Under the pieces are notes generated by a model. That model was not told the origin of the DNA. It was given only the letters and a program-made list of their open reading frames with translations, and did no database searches. Below are positions 16,676 to 25,000 of a stretch of DNA of 64,000 nt, in pieces. The DNA is from Bradyrhizobium iriomotense (GTDB taxonomy: Bacteria > Pseudomonadota > Alphaproteobacteria > Rhizobiales > Xanthobacteraceae): assembly GCF_030160715.1 (NCBI RefSeq), contig NZ_BSOW01000031.1, positions 1 to 64,000 of the forward strand, given 5' to 3'. Both the position numbers and the translations under genes were made by a program. Position 1 is the stretch's first letter, and each line of letters opens with the position of its first letter.

Positions 16676-17698
16676 ATGAAGAAGATCGGCTTTCTCTCGT
16701 TCGGGCACTGGACGCCCTCCCCGCAATCGCAGACCCGCTCGGCCGCGGATACGCTGCTGCAATCCATCGATCTGGCGGTGGCCGCCGAGGAGCTGGGCGC
16801 GGATGGAGCCTATTTCCGCGTCCATCATTTCGCGCGCCAGCTTGCCTCGCCCTTTCCGCTGCTGGCGGCGGTCGGCGCAAGGACGGGCCGTATCGAGATC
16901 GGCACGGCCGTCATCGACATGCGCTACGAAAATCCGCTCTACATGGCGGAGGACGCCGGCAGCGCCGATCTGATCGCCGGCGGGCGGCTGCAGCTCGGCA
17001 TCAGCCGCGGCTCGCCCGAGCAGGTGATCGATGGCTGGCGCTATTTCGGCTATCAGCCGGCCGAGGGGCAGAGCGACGCCGACATGGGCCGGCGCCATGC
17101 CGAGATCTTCCTCGACCTCCTGCGCGGCGAGGGTTTTGCAAATCCCAATCCGCAGCCGATGTTTCCCAATCCGCCGGGCCTATTGCGCCTCGAACCCCAT
17201 TCGGAAGGCCTGCGCGAGCGGATCTGGTGGGGCGCCGGCTCGAACGCCACCGCCGTCTGGGCCGCCAGGCTCGGCATGAACCTGCAAAGCTCGACGCTGA
17301 AGAACGACGAGACCGGCGAAGCCTTCCACGTGCAGCAGGCCGCCCAGATTCGCGCCTACCGCGCCGCCTGGAAGGAGGCCGGCCATACGCGCGAGCCGCG
17401 CGTCTCGGTCAGCCGCAGCATCTTCGCTTTGATCGATGATCGCGACCGCGCTTATTTCGGCAATGGGCGCGAGGAGCAGGACCAGATCGGCTTCATCGAT
17501 CCGCGCACCCGCGCGATCTTCGGCCGCAGCTATGCCGCCGAGCCTGATGTCCTGATCGAGCAGCTGCGCAAGGACGAGGCCATCGCTGAAGCCGACACGC
17601 TGCTGCTGACCGTCCCCAACCAGCTGGGCGTCGCCTACTGCGCCCATGCGATCGAAGCGATCCTGAAGCACATAGCGCCGGCGCTCGGGTGGCGCTAG
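16676..17698 (+). CDS. LLM class flavin-dependent oxidoreductase (luciferase-like)
   Basis: A 340-residue protein of the bacterial-luciferase-like monooxygenase family (TIM barrel, reduced FMN or F420-type flavin). Visible features: GFLSFGHWTP at the N-terminus, AAEELGADGAYFRVHHF, RIEIGTAVIDMRYENPLYMA, and LIAGGRLQLGISRGSPEQVI, the phosphate-binding region. Length fits the family. The oxidised substrate is unknown. It is tail-to-tail with the M14 peptidase gene, whose stop lies about 80 bases away. Confidence 0.85.
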   Translation: MKKIGFLSFGHWTPSPQSQTRSAADTLLQSIDLAVAAEELGADGAYFRVHHFARQLASPFPLLAAVGARTGRIEIGTAVIDMRYENPLYMAEDAGSADLIAGGRLQLGISRGSPEQVIDGWRYFGYQPAEGQSDADMGRRHAEIFLDLLRGEGFANPNPQPMFPNPPGLLRLEPHSEGLRERIWWGAGSNATAVWAARLGMNLQSSTLKNDETGEAFHVQQAAQIRAYRAAWKEAGHTREPRVSVSRSIFALIDDRDRAYFGNGREEQDQIGFIDPRTRAIFGRSYAAEPDVLIEQLRKDEAIAEADTLLLTVPNQLGVAYCAHAIEAILKHIAPALGWR

Positions 17699-17780
17699 CG
17701 GCATCGCGCCTCGGCCGTCGAGCCGGCGGAGTGACAAAGCCCCACGTCCTGGGCGCGCTGCCGCCTCGCGACAACGGGCT

Positions 17781-19388
17781 CTACTTGCCGTCCCAGGCCT
17801 TCAGCGCCGGCGGCGCCGCCGAAAGCCGCGCCGTCGCAATCGTCCCGCCTGCGGGAATTGCGATCAGCCGGTTGGCAACGAAGCCGACCGGGCTCTCCGG
17901 CTCCAGCTCGATGCCGGCGAGGTTGGCAAGCGGCTGCGCCATCGACACGTAATAGTCGCCGGCGTTCGCCTTGACCGTCGTGCCCTCGGTCGCGAACTCG
18001 CCAAGCAGGATTTTGCCAGCGCCTTCGTCGCTGCCGGTGACGTCTTCCTTGCCGGATTCGTGCACGCTCACTGTCCGGTAGGTTTCGCCGGATACATCGG
18101 CCTTCGCCGATATCTGCTGCACGATGAGGCCGAGATCGCGCAGCTTGGCGGCCGCCGCGCCTTCGCTCGCCGCGAGCAGGTAGCCTGCCGGCCGCGACCG
18201 TGTCAGCGCGGGAATGATCTTCAGCGACGAATTCCAGTCGACCTCGATGGGCTTGTCCGCGCCGGTCACCGGATCGACGAAGGTGAGGACGCGCTTTTCC
18301 GGCGTCTGCTTCGACAGCACGACGAAATTGCCGCTGCCGGAAAGACCGCTCACCACCTCGCGCGAACGCGCGACCGCGGCAAGCACGCCGGCCGGATTGT
18401 CGGCGGCAGCCTGCAGAATCGCCTGTGCGGCCGTGACATGGGTGTGGACGCGCCGCCTGAAGTGAGCAAGCCCGATACCGACGCCGCGCGTCTCGACCAG
18501 GAACGAGACCGCGTTGCGCAAGGCGGCGACGTTGCGCCCGGTGTCGGCCCCGATGCCGCCCATCGACGCCACGGCCGGGCCGCCGGCACGGCCGGTCGTG
18601 TAGTACCAATCCTGGGTCAGCCCGGCGCTGTCGAGCGCGGCCATGATGGAGTTGCGAAAATTCTGCTGCAGCTCGACGAACATGTCGGGCAGGTTTGCGG
18701 TGGTCGCGTATTGCAGCATGGCGTCGATGCGCTGCAGCCCGCCGAACTTGTCGACCCAGCGCGACGCCACCGTGAATTCGTGGCAGTCGAGCACGATATT
18801 GGGCTGGTAGTCGCGGAAGATCGCGCCGAGCGCCTGGCCTTCGGGCGATCGCAGCAGAGTGTGGTCGCGGTTGAGGTCGACGCCATCCGCGAGCGCACGC
18901 TTGTCGGCAGCGGCGCCGTCGGGATTGGCGCGCGGCACGATCAGCACGGTGATGCGGTCGAGCAGAGGAGCAAGGTCGCCATCGGCGAGCCGCCTCGCCA
19001 GTGCCAGCATCGCTTCGCCGCCGGCGTGCTCGTTGCCATGCTGCTGGCCGATCAGCAGCACCACCGGCCTGGTGGGCGCCATGCTGCCGAAGATCAGGAG
19101 CGGCAGTTCGCGGCCCTGCTGCGAGCGCCCCGCGATCTTCATCGTCATGACCGATGATTTCGCCTGCAACGCGCTGAGATACGCCATCATCTCGGCATGG
19201 CCAGTGAAGCCGGTGCGGCCGGGCGCAAGTGCCGGCGTGTCGTAATCGACGCCCGGGTCCGGATAGCGCGCCGCGACCGCCGGTGCTTCCTCGTAAGCCT
19301 TTGCGGGATCGAATTGCGCCGTCGCCGGCGATACCAGCAGTGCGAGGCCCGTCAGCGACGAGCCGAGCCAAATCCACCCTGATCTCAT
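17781..19388 (-). CDS. Exported M14-family zinc carboxypeptidase-like protein
   Basis: A 535-residue protein with a signal peptide (MRSGWIWLGSSLTGLALLVS, cleavage likely after ATAQ). The peptidase domain shows zinc-ligand motif HGNE (in IGQQHGNEHAGGE, about residues 110-125), VPRANPDGAAADKR, DLNRDH (Arg/Asp region), and the second zinc-ligand motif DCHEFT. These are the M14 metallocarboxypeptidase signatures. The C-terminal ~250 residues are beta-rich and probably an accessory domain. Expected in periplasm or cell surface. The start at 19388 is chosen because it opens directly onto the signal peptide; a much longer upstream open frame crosses the tRNA gene and is not coding. Confidence 0.86.
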   Translation of the reverse strand: MRSGWIWLGSSLTGLALLVSPATAQFDPAKAYEEAPAVAARYPDPGVDYDTPALAPGRTGFTGHAEMMAYLSALQAKSSVMTMKIAGRSQQGRELPLLIFGSMAPTRPVVLLIGQQHGNEHAGGEAMLALARRLADGDLAPLLDRITVLIVPRANPDGAAADKRALADGVDLNRDHTLLRSPEGQALGAIFRDYQPNIVLDCHEFTVASRWVDKFGGLQRIDAMLQYATTANLPDMFVELQQNFRNSIMAALDSAGLTQDWYYTTGRAGGPAVASMGGIGADTGRNVAALRNAVSFLVETRGVGIGLAHFRRRVHTHVTAAQAILQAAADNPAGVLAAVARSREVVSGLSGSGNFVVLSKQTPEKRVLTFVDPVTGADKPIEVDWNSSLKIIPALTRSRPAGYLLAASEGAAAAKLRDLGLIVQQISAKADVSGETYRTVSVHESGKEDVTGSDEGAGKILLGEFATEGTTVKANAGDYYVSMAQPLANLAGIELEPESPVGFVANRLIAIPAGGTIATARLSAAPPALKAWDGK

Positions 19389-19475
19389 CGCAGACCGCCT
19401 CGCTCCGTAGGCTCGCGCAAGCAGGTGTAGCCGTTTCCCTGGCTGCGGCCCAATTTTCATGGAGGGCTCTTCAAC

Positions 19476-19565
19476 TGGCGGAGAGGGAGGGATTCGAACC
19501 CCCGATAGGCTTGCACCTATGCCGCATTTCGAGTGCGGTGCATTCAACCACTCTGCCACCTCTCC
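19476..19565 (-). tRNA. tRNA-Ser (anticodon CGA)
   Basis: Read on the minus strand, GGAGAGGTGGCAGAGTGG opens the acceptor and D arm. The anticodon stem CCGCA/TGCGG encloses loop CTCGAAA (anticodon CGA, reading UCG). A long variable arm (ATAGG...CCTAT), typical of tRNA-Ser, follows. The T-loop GGTTCGAATCC and a closing acceptor strand CTCTCC precede G and an encoded CCA (19476-19478). Length is 90 bases. Confidence 0.95.
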
Positions 19566-19783
19566 TGAAGGCGCCAAATCGGGGGGTAGCCCCGTGCGGT
19601 CGGGGCGTGTTCTAGGCGAGGATGGCGGGCCAGACAAGGCGGGCGGAGCGAAAATCCAGCGCCGCGTGGATGGCATCAAAAGGAACACGCGGCAGAAGCC
19701 GGGCCGGCGGCCGGCTTTTGCGCGGATTCGCGCGCTCGCGCCATCGGAGTGGCGCGGAGCCAAGCCTGCCTCAGAAGGCTGTC

Positions 19784-19885
19784 TCAGTCCAGGAACGGGG
19801 CGCCGAGCACGGCGACAGCCGTCAGCACGACCGGCAGTGTTCCCAGGACGATGACCGCGATTCGAAACACCAGATCGTTCCCCAT
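19784..19885 (-). CDS. Possible single-span small membrane protein (33 aa)
   Basis: A 33-codon frame MGNDLVFRIAVIVLGTLPVV... made of one hydrophobic helix (residues ~7-30) flanked by a charged N-terminus and Asp at the end. It resembles many genuine tiny inner-membrane proteins. There is no strong ribosome binding site. It lies upstream of the tRNA-Ser gene on the same strand, in a region otherwise without genes. Confidence 0.4.
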   Translation of the reverse strand: MGNDLVFRIAVIVLGTLPVVLTAVAVLGAPFLD

Positions 19886-20191
19886 GCGGTAATACTAGAC
19901 CGGGAAGAGCGGCTGCAAAGTGCAGTTTGTGCCAAAATTTCCCGAACTCGGCGGAGCGCGACCGCGCCATGCCGACGCGAATCACATCAGGCGGGAAGCG
20001 ACGGGCTGGCACCGCGGCGGCCCCACGGGTGGGACCGCCAGACGCGGTAAACACTGGCGGTCCCGTTGCCGCTCATTGCAATGCAGGCCGAGAAGGGCGG
20101 CTTCGCCGGCCGGCGTGAGGCGACAGATTCGACCCTAGCGTGTGCGCGGCCTCCCGCAACGCAATCCGTGCCTTAACCTAACCAGTCAAGG
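19886..20191. other. Intergenic region with strong hairpin
   Basis: About 306 bases after the ROK-kinase-like gene (minus strand). It contains the perfect 11-bp hairpin at 20031-20064 and no supported gene. Open frames across it are Arg/Pro-rich and have no motif. Confidence 0.5.
20031..20064. repeat. Perfect 11-bp inverted repeat (hairpin)
   Basis: GGGACCGCCAG (20031-20041) pairs perfectly with CTGGCGGTCCC (20054-20064) around a 12-base loop. It is about 128 bases downstream of the ROK-kinase-like stop (minus strand). No U-run follows on either strand, so it is not a classical terminator. Confidence 0.6.
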
Positions 20192-21340
20192 TTACTCCTT
20201 GTCGTTCTGCCGGCCTTCCTTGTTGTTTTCTTTGGCCTTCTTCTTCCCATTATCCGTGGAGTCACGGTCCTTGCCGTTGCCCTCCTTGCGGCGATTGGTG
20301 AAGCGCGCGTTGCCAAGCCCGGTGCCGATGGTGAGCACGCCCCAGCGCTCGACATCCTGCATGAACGGCACCTCGGAAAGACCCTGCACCACGCCGTCAT
20401 TGTGCATCAGGATCGCGGTGTCGTGCTCGCCGATCGCAGGAATGCCTTCGACGAGACTCGCCGGGAGGTTGAACTTGCTGCTCTCCCAATTGCCGGGGAG
20501 ATTTTGCGCGCCCTTCTCGATCGAGCCATCCTCCTTGATCACGCCGGGACAGGCGATGCCGATGAACGGCGCGAGCTTGAGGCCTTCGGTGTCGGCCGCC
20601 GCGATCAGCTCCTTCAGCATCTTGGTGAGCCGCTTCACCGCGCCTTCGCGGGTCGGCTCATCGTCGGCGTGGCGCCACAGGTCGGACTTCCAGACGCAGG
20701 CCTTGGAAAGGTCCTTGGCCTTCTTCCAGCGCGTCTCGACCACGCCGCAGCGGATATTGGTGCCGCCGATATCGACCGCGAGGATGCTGTCATGGGCCTC
20801 GAAAATCCAGGACGGCGCCAGATGCAGCGCGCCGATCAGGGCCGCCTCGTCGGGGTGGAAGCGGATCGGCCGCATGTCGCCCTTGAAGCCTTCGGACTTC
20901 AGGATGATGTCGGCGCGGGCGATCGCGAGCTCGCCCAGCCTTGAATCGCGAAAACCGCCGCCGACCACGATGCGCTCGGTCTTCGCCCAGGCTTTTGTCT
21001 TCAGGAAGCGGCGGGTGACATAGGCGAGCTCCTGGGCAAAATCCTCGATCGCGCTGTGCACCACGGCGGAGGCCTCGGTGTCGTCGCCGACCAGCATCGC
21101 ATCCAGCGTCTTCTTGGCGATCTTCTCCGACGGCTCGTCGCCGAAGGGGTCCTCGCCGGTCCTGCGCAGCGGCTTGCGCCAGCCGTCGAGGATGTCGCGG
21201 AAGGCGCCCTTGCTGGCGCGGTCGCCGAGAAAACCGTCCTCGTCCTTCAGCTCGACATTGAAGCTGTCGACGTCGACCGACGGCAGCCGGCCCGCCCCGT
21301 GCTGGGCTATGCCCGTCGTCAAAACCAGCTCGTCTGCCAT
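20192..21340 (-). CDS. ROK/ASKHA-type sugar kinase-like protein with permuted motif order
   Basis: A 382-residue soluble protein. Motifs typical of ROK glucokinases are present but in an unusual order. Residues 124-171 hold RIVVGGGF and HPDEAALIGA, normally the C-terminal end of a ROK protein. Then come LAVDIGGTNIRCGVVE (187-202, phosphate-1 loop, normally at the N-terminus), IACPGVI (262-268), NLPGNW (280-285), HNDGVVQGLSE (313-323, likely catalytic Asp in the ND pair) and TIGTGLGN (337-344, phosphate-2). The ROK zinc motif CxCGxxGC is absent. A Lys/Asn/Glu-rich tail follows residue 350. The start ATG at 21338-21340 has AAGGG upstream. Predicted ATP-dependent sugar phosphorylation, substrate unknown. 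Confidence 0.8.
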   Translation of the reverse strand: MADELVLTTGIAQHGAGRLPSVDVDSFNVELKDEDGFLGDRASKGAFRDILDGWRKPLRRTGEDPFGDEPSEKIAKKTLDAMLVGDDTEASAVVHSAIEDFAQELAYVTRRFLKTKAWAKTERIVVGGGFRDSRLGELAIARADIILKSEGFKGDMRPIRFHPDEAALIGALHLAPSWIFEAHDSILAVDIGGTNIRCGVVETRWKKAKDLSKACVWKSDLWRHADDEPTREGAVKRLTKMLKELIAAADTEGLKLAPFIGIACPGVIKEDGSIEKGAQNLPGNWESSKFNLPASLVEGIPAIGEHDTAILMHNDGVVQGLSEVPFMQDVERWGVLTIGTGLGNARFTNRRKEGNGKDRDSTDNGKKKAKENNKEGRQNDKE

Positions 21341-21683
21341 TGGCCCTTGCCCGTTTTTGGAATTGCCCGGGGACAACGGCGGGGGAACCCGTTGGTTGCA
21401 GATGCGGCCAACTGTCCGCGGGCACCCGGCCTAGCGGCAAGAACCGGCCAAATCCTTCAAATTCGGGGCTTTTTCGGCCCGGTTTTCCTTGACTCAGGGC
21501 TCTCGGCCGCTATAAGTCCCCCCAGCCGGCGCGGGGCGTTTCTCGCGCCGCTTGTTTTTGCGTGGGTTTTTCAATGGGATCGCTCCCGCCCGCGCGAGAA
21601 TTTAACAAACCCTTAGCGACTGACAAAAAGCCGGCCCGGACGAAAATCCGAAAGGCCGGGATTGAACACGAAGGAAGAGAACG
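21341..21683. other. Leader region between ROK-like gene and rplU
   Basis: This 343-base gap carries the probable rplU promoter (see 21489-21516), a long 5' leader (about 160 bases) containing a GGCCGG/CCGGCC-rich stretch just before the rplU ribosome binding site, and the divergent promoter of the kinase-like gene. A long leader before rplU is where autogenous control could act; no specific structure was proven. Confidence 0.45.
21489..21516 (+). promoter_or_regulatory. Sigma-70-type promoter for rplU-rpmA
   Basis: TTGACT (21489-21494), 16-base spacer, TATAAG (21511-21516). This is the best -35/-10 match in the window and lies about 165 bases before the rplU start. Confidence 0.7.
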
Positions 21684-22061
21684 ATGTTCGCAGTCATCAA
21701 AACCGGCGGCCGGCAGTACCGCGTCGTTCCGGATGATGTCCTGGAAATTGGCAAGATCGCCGGCGAAGTCGGCACGATCGTGCAGCTGAGTGAAGTTCTG
21801 GTGGTTGGCGGCGACACGCCGGTCCTGGGTGCCCCGACGGTTGCGGGCGCGTCCGTGGCGGCCGAGGTGCTCGACCACAAGCGCGGGCCGAAGGTCATCG
21901 CGTTCAAGAAGCGCCGCCGCAAGAATTCGCGCCGCAAGCGCGGCTATCGCGACGAGATCACCGTGCTCCGCGTCACTGAGATCCTGACGGACAACGCCAA
22001 GCCCACCAAGGGGCCGCGTCCGAAGAAGGAGAAGGTGGTGGCGCAGGAAGCCGCTGAGTAA
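21684..22061 (+). CDS. rplU: 50S ribosomal protein L21
   Basis: A 125-residue protein beginning MFAVIKTGGRQYRVVPDDVL, the signature of bacterial L21, with the RNA-binding segment FKKRRRKNSRRKRGYRD at residues ~72-90. L21 binds 23S rRNA beside L20 in the large subunit. The C-terminal ~20 residues are a Lys/Pro/Glu tail typical of rhizobial L21. GGAAGAG lies upstream of the ATG. rpmA follows after 102 bases, the standard rplU-rpmA pair. Confidence 0.98.
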   Translation: MFAVIKTGGRQYRVVPDDVLEIGKIAGEVGTIVQLSEVLVVGGDTPVLGAPTVAGASVAAEVLDHKRGPKVIAFKKRRRKNSRRKRGYRDEITVLRVTEILTDNAKPTKGPRPKKEKVVAQEAAE

Positions 22062-22163
22062 CCAGATTTGATCACGCCAATTCACAAATTGATGCGTGAG
22101 AAAATGTGAAATGATTCCGTCAAGGAATTGATCTAGAGATACGCAGGATTTCGGAGACGAGCC

Positions 22164-22433
22164 ATGGCTCACAAAAAAGCAGGCGGTTCATCGCGCAACG
22201 GTCGCGATTCGAAGGGCAAGCGCCTCGGCATCAAGGTGTTCGGCGGGGAGCATGTGATTCCCGGCAACATCATTGCGCGTCAGCGCGGCACCACGTGGCA
22301 TCCCGGCCTTAATGTCGGCATGGGCACAGACCACACTCTGTTCGCCAAGGTCGAAGGCCGCGTTGCGTTCCAGGCTAAAGCCAACGGCCGCACATTCGTA
22401 TCGGTGCTTCCGATCGCAGAGGCGGCTGAATAA
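22164..22433 (+). CDS. rpmA: 50S ribosomal protein L27
   Basis: An 89-residue protein beginning MAHKKAGGSSRNGRDSKGKR, the L27 N-terminal arm that reaches the peptidyl-transferase centre. The body has the conserved GNIIARQRGTTWHPG and GTDHTLFAKVEG segments. It needs no N-terminal processing: Met-Ala-His-Lys is the start, without the Firmicutes-type cleavable extension. It is the second gene of the rplU operon, closed by the hairpin at 22501-22529. Confidence 0.98.
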   Translation: MAHKKAGGSSRNGRDSKGKRLGIKVFGGEHVIPGNIIARQRGTTWHPGLNVGMGTDHTLFAKVEGRVAFQAKANGRTFVSVLPIAEAAE

Positions 22434-22500
22434 TACGGTGGATCAAATTTGGAGTCCGCCGGGTCCTGACCAAACCGGCGGAGTCCACAAGAAGGCTCCA

Positions 22501-22529
22501 GGGGAGGCGGGAAACCGGCCTCCCCTTTT
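22501..22529 (+). terminator. Rho-independent terminator after rplU-rpmA
   Basis: GGGGAGGC (22501-22508) pairs with GCCTCCCC (22518-22525), then TTTT. It is 68 bases after the rpmA stop and 34 bases before the next gene. Confidence 0.75.
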
Positions 22530-22562
22530 CGTTGTGACTTTAAGTCTTTGACGGAGCCGGAC

Positions 22563-23156
22563 ATGTTGCAGGACTTTTCGAGCACCACCTTGCGCGAGGC
22601 GAGGCCTGATGTCGTCGCCACCGAGCGGCTGACCTTGCGCAAGCCGACGCTCGCCGACGTCAAGGCGATCGCGCGCCTCGCCAACGACCGCCGCATCGCC
22701 GAGAACACGCGCCGCCTGCCGTATCCCTATTCGCACGACGACGCCGTGGAATTCGTCCGCGCCACCGCAGAGTTCGGCAGCGAGACCGTGTTCCTGATCG
22801 AGCATGACAATACGCCCGTCGGCATGATCGGGATCGACTGCTCGACGCCCGATGGCGCCGAGCTCGGCTACTGGCTCGGCGTCGAGCATTGGGGAAAAGG
22901 CTTTGCCACCGAGGCTGCGCGGGGGGCGATCGACTTCTTCTTCGAGGAGTTTTCCGAAGATCATCTGTACGCCGGCGCGCGCGTCACCAATCCGGCCTCG
23001 CGCAACGTGCTGGAGAAGTGCGGTTTCCAGTGGAGCGGCGTCCAGCTGCACCGCTTCTACGCGCTGGGATCCTCGACCCCCGTCGACTGCTTCCGCCTAT
23101 CGCGCGGCGTGTGGTCCTCGCTGAAGAGCTGGAGCAGCGCGAGACGGGTGAGGTAG
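22563..23156 (+). CDS. GNAT family N-acetyltransferase (RimJ/RimL-like)
   Basis: A 197-residue protein with the RimJ/RimL-type outline: TERLTLRKPTLADVKAIARL near the N-terminus, ELGYWLGVEHWGKGFATEA (acetyl-CoA pyrophosphate-loop region, about residues 101-120), and VTNPASRNVLEKCGFQ. Such enzymes acetylate protein N-termini or small molecules in the cytoplasm; its substrate is unknown. ATG 22563 is chosen because GGAG sits 7 bases upstream; a TTG 15 bases earlier is in frame. The position right after rpmA is common in rhizobia. Confidence 0.85.
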   Translation: MLQDFSSTTLREARPDVVATERLTLRKPTLADVKAIARLANDRRIAENTRRLPYPYSHDDAVEFVRATAEFGSETVFLIEHDNTPVGMIGIDCSTPDGAELGYWLGVEHWGKGFATEAARGAIDFFFEEFSEDHLYAGARVTNPASRNVLEKCGFQWSGVQLHRFYALGSSTPVDCFRLSRGVWSSLKSWSSARRVR

Positions 23157-23184
23157 GGGCGCGGGCGTCGCCAAAACTACGGCT

Positions 23185-23222
23185 GTCGTCCCGGGCTCGC
23201 GCTCTGCGCGCCCCGGGACGAC
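23185..23222. repeat. Short palindromic repeat between convergent genes
   Basis: GTCGTCCCGGG (23185-23195) and CCCGGGACGAC (23212-23222) form a perfect inverted repeat. It sits between the GNAT gene and the convergent EamA gene and could work as a bidirectional terminator. Confidence 0.6.
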
Positions 23223-23244
23223 GATCGAAATTGTGGCGCCGCTC

Positions 23245-24159
23245 TTACACCGGCGGATTCACCGACGTGTCCTGCCGTCCCAGATCCCGTTCGCGCAGAT
23301 AGATGTAGAAACCGGCGCCGATGATGATGGCGGCACCGATGATGGTGGCGACCTGCGGCACGTCGCCGAACACGACGAAGCCGAAGATCACGGCCCAGAT
23401 GATCATCGAATATTGATAGGGCACCACCACGCTTGCGGGTGCGAGCTTGAGCGAGCGGTTGACGCAGAACAGCGCGGCGACCGAGATGCAGCCGGACAGT
23501 GCAAACAGCACGAGGCTGCCCGCGCCCGGTGACACCCAGTGAAACGGGGACAGGACGAGCCCGAGCAGGAACGTGCCACCGAACTGCGAGGAGACCATCA
23601 CGATGTCGGGCGTCGCGCGCAGCGAGCGCGTGACCAGCATCAGCATCGCAAACGACAGGCTGCCGCCCAGCGCGATCAGCGCCGGCAGGCTGACAGTCTG
23701 CGCCGACGGGCGCAGCGCGATCAGGACGCCGCAGAAGCCGACCAGGATCGCCGTCCAGCGGCGCCAGCCGACCTGCTCGCCCAGGAAGATCGCGGACAGT
23801 GCGGTGACGAAGATAGGGCCTGCGAGGTAATAGGTGATGACGTCGGCGAGCGGCAGGTAGACCGTCGCGAGAAAAAAGGCCGCCACTTCCACTGTCGAGA
23901 GCACCACGCGGAAGAGCTGCAACCACGGCCGCTCCAGATGCGTGAATTCGTGGCGCTGCCGCCAGATCGATGGTGCCAGCACGAGCAAGGCCGCGCTGGC
24001 GCGCAGAAACAAGAGCTGCCCCACCGAATAGGTCGCGACGATGAACTTGCCCATGGCATCGCCGAACGAGAACAGGAAGATCGATAACACCATCAGCGCG
24101 ATGCCGGCCAGCCGCGCCGAGCGCTCGTCATAGGCGGAGAGTTTCTTGAAGAGGGGCAT
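23245..24159 (-). CDS. EamA-type DMT superfamily transporter
   Basis: A 304-residue inner-membrane protein with about ten hydrophobic helices in two EamA units (e.g. LMVLSIFLFSFGDAMGKFIV at the start; ALFCVNRSLKLAPASVVVPY in the second half). This subtype resembles RhaT/EamA permeases of metabolites. The start MPLFKKLSAYDER at 24157-24159 is chosen; an in-frame extension upstream reads through the palindromic repeat at 24183-24262 and is not coding. Divergent from the MaoC gene. Confidence 0.85.
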   Translation of the reverse strand: MPLFKKLSAYDERSARLAGIALMVLSIFLFSFGDAMGKFIVATYSVGQLLFLRASAALLVLAPSIWRQRHEFTHLERPWLQLFRVVLSTVEVAAFFLATVYLPLADVITYYLAGPIFVTALSAIFLGEQVGWRRWTAILVGFCGVLIALRPSAQTVSLPALIALGGSLSFAMLMLVTRSLRATPDIVMVSSQFGGTFLLGLVLSPFHWVSPGAGSLVLFALSGCISVAALFCVNRSLKLAPASVVVPYQYSMIIWAVIFGFVVFGDVPQVATIIGAAIIIGAGFYIYLRERDLGRQDTSVNPPV

Positions 24160-24182
24160 TGAAGAGTTTGTTTTTGGGAACT

Positions 24183-24262
24183 CGTCATTGCGAGCGCAGC
24201 GAAGCAATCCAGAATCTTTCCGCGGCAACAGTCTGGATTGCTTCGCTGCGCTCGCAATGACG
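24183..24262. repeat. 31-bp perfect inverted repeat element
   Basis: Arms 24183-24213 and 24232-24262 are perfect complements (CGTCATTGCGAGCGCAGCG ... and its reverse complement) around an 18-base loop. This is the well-known intergenic palindrome whose frames translate to IASAAKQS / LRCARND. It lies between divergent genes, so it is not a terminator for either. Confidence 0.88.
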
Positions 24263-24422
24263 GGGGAGAGCGCGCCAGGAACCGGCGAACTGAACTTGTC
24301 AGCTGTGGCCCGTTTTAAAGGCATGGAGAACCCAGACAAGCCCGGTCATGATGAATTGAGCGTATTGTCGCACTCTTCGCATCGCGGTAGCGATTGGTAT
24401 CTCCGGCAAGAGAGTACCAGAC

Positions 24423-24902
24423 ATGACCGCGTTCGATCCGACCGAGCACCGCATGATCCCGGCGCAACGCTGGTTTGAGGATTTCGTCCTCGGCGAACGC
24501 TTCGTGCTGCCGAGCCGCACGCAGACCTCGGCCGTGTTCGCCGCGTTCCAGACCGCGAGCGGCGACACCCACCCGGTGCATTACGATGTCGAATATTGCC
24601 GCGCCCGCGGCATGCCGAACCTGCTCGCCCACGGCTTCCAGACGCTGATCCACACCGCTCCCGGCGCCGGCCTGTTTCCCTTCATGGTCGAGGAGTCGCT
24701 GGTCGGCTTCCTCGAGCAGTCGAGCCGCTTTCTCAAGCCGGTGTTCGCCGACGACACGATCTACCCCGCGCTCGAGGTCACCGAGCTGGTGCCGGGACGC
24801 ACGACCGGCGTGGTGATGCTTACCAGCACCATCTACAACCAGCGCAAGGAGCTGGTGCTGGAGGGGACGCAGAAATTCCTGATCCGCCGCAGGCCGGCCT
24901 GA
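24423..24902 (+). CDS. MaoC-like (R)-hydratase / dehydratase family protein
   Basis: A 159-residue hot-dog-fold protein. The hydratase motif SGDTHPVHYD gives the catalytic Asp and His, followed by the helix ARGMPNLLAHGFQTL. These match MaoC/(R)-specific enoyl-CoA hydratases, which act on CoA thioesters. Its C-terminus VVMLTSTIYNQRKELVLEG is the typical closing strand pair. The substrate is unknown. ATG 24423 is used. About 100 bases separate it from obgE. Confidence 0.83.
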   Translation: MTAFDPTEHRMIPAQRWFEDFVLGERFVLPSRTQTSAVFAAFQTASGDTHPVHYDVEYCRARGMPNLLAHGFQTLIHTAPGAGLFPFMVEESLVGFLEQSSRFLKPVFADDTIYPALEVTELVPGRTTGVVMLTSTIYNQRKELVLEGTQKFLIRRRPA

Positions 24903-25000
24903 TCCTAAGGGTTAAGCAAGGGCCGAAAATCGCGGAATTTCGCGCCTTTCCCGGACAAGTTCGGGTTGCCGCGCCCGCTCCCCTGCCCTACCTATGGCCC

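Noticed and set aside
19389..20054. N-terminal extension of the M14 peptidase open frame through the tRNA-Ser gene
   Set aside because: It would translate a tRNA gene, and the signal peptide at 19388 marks the natural start.
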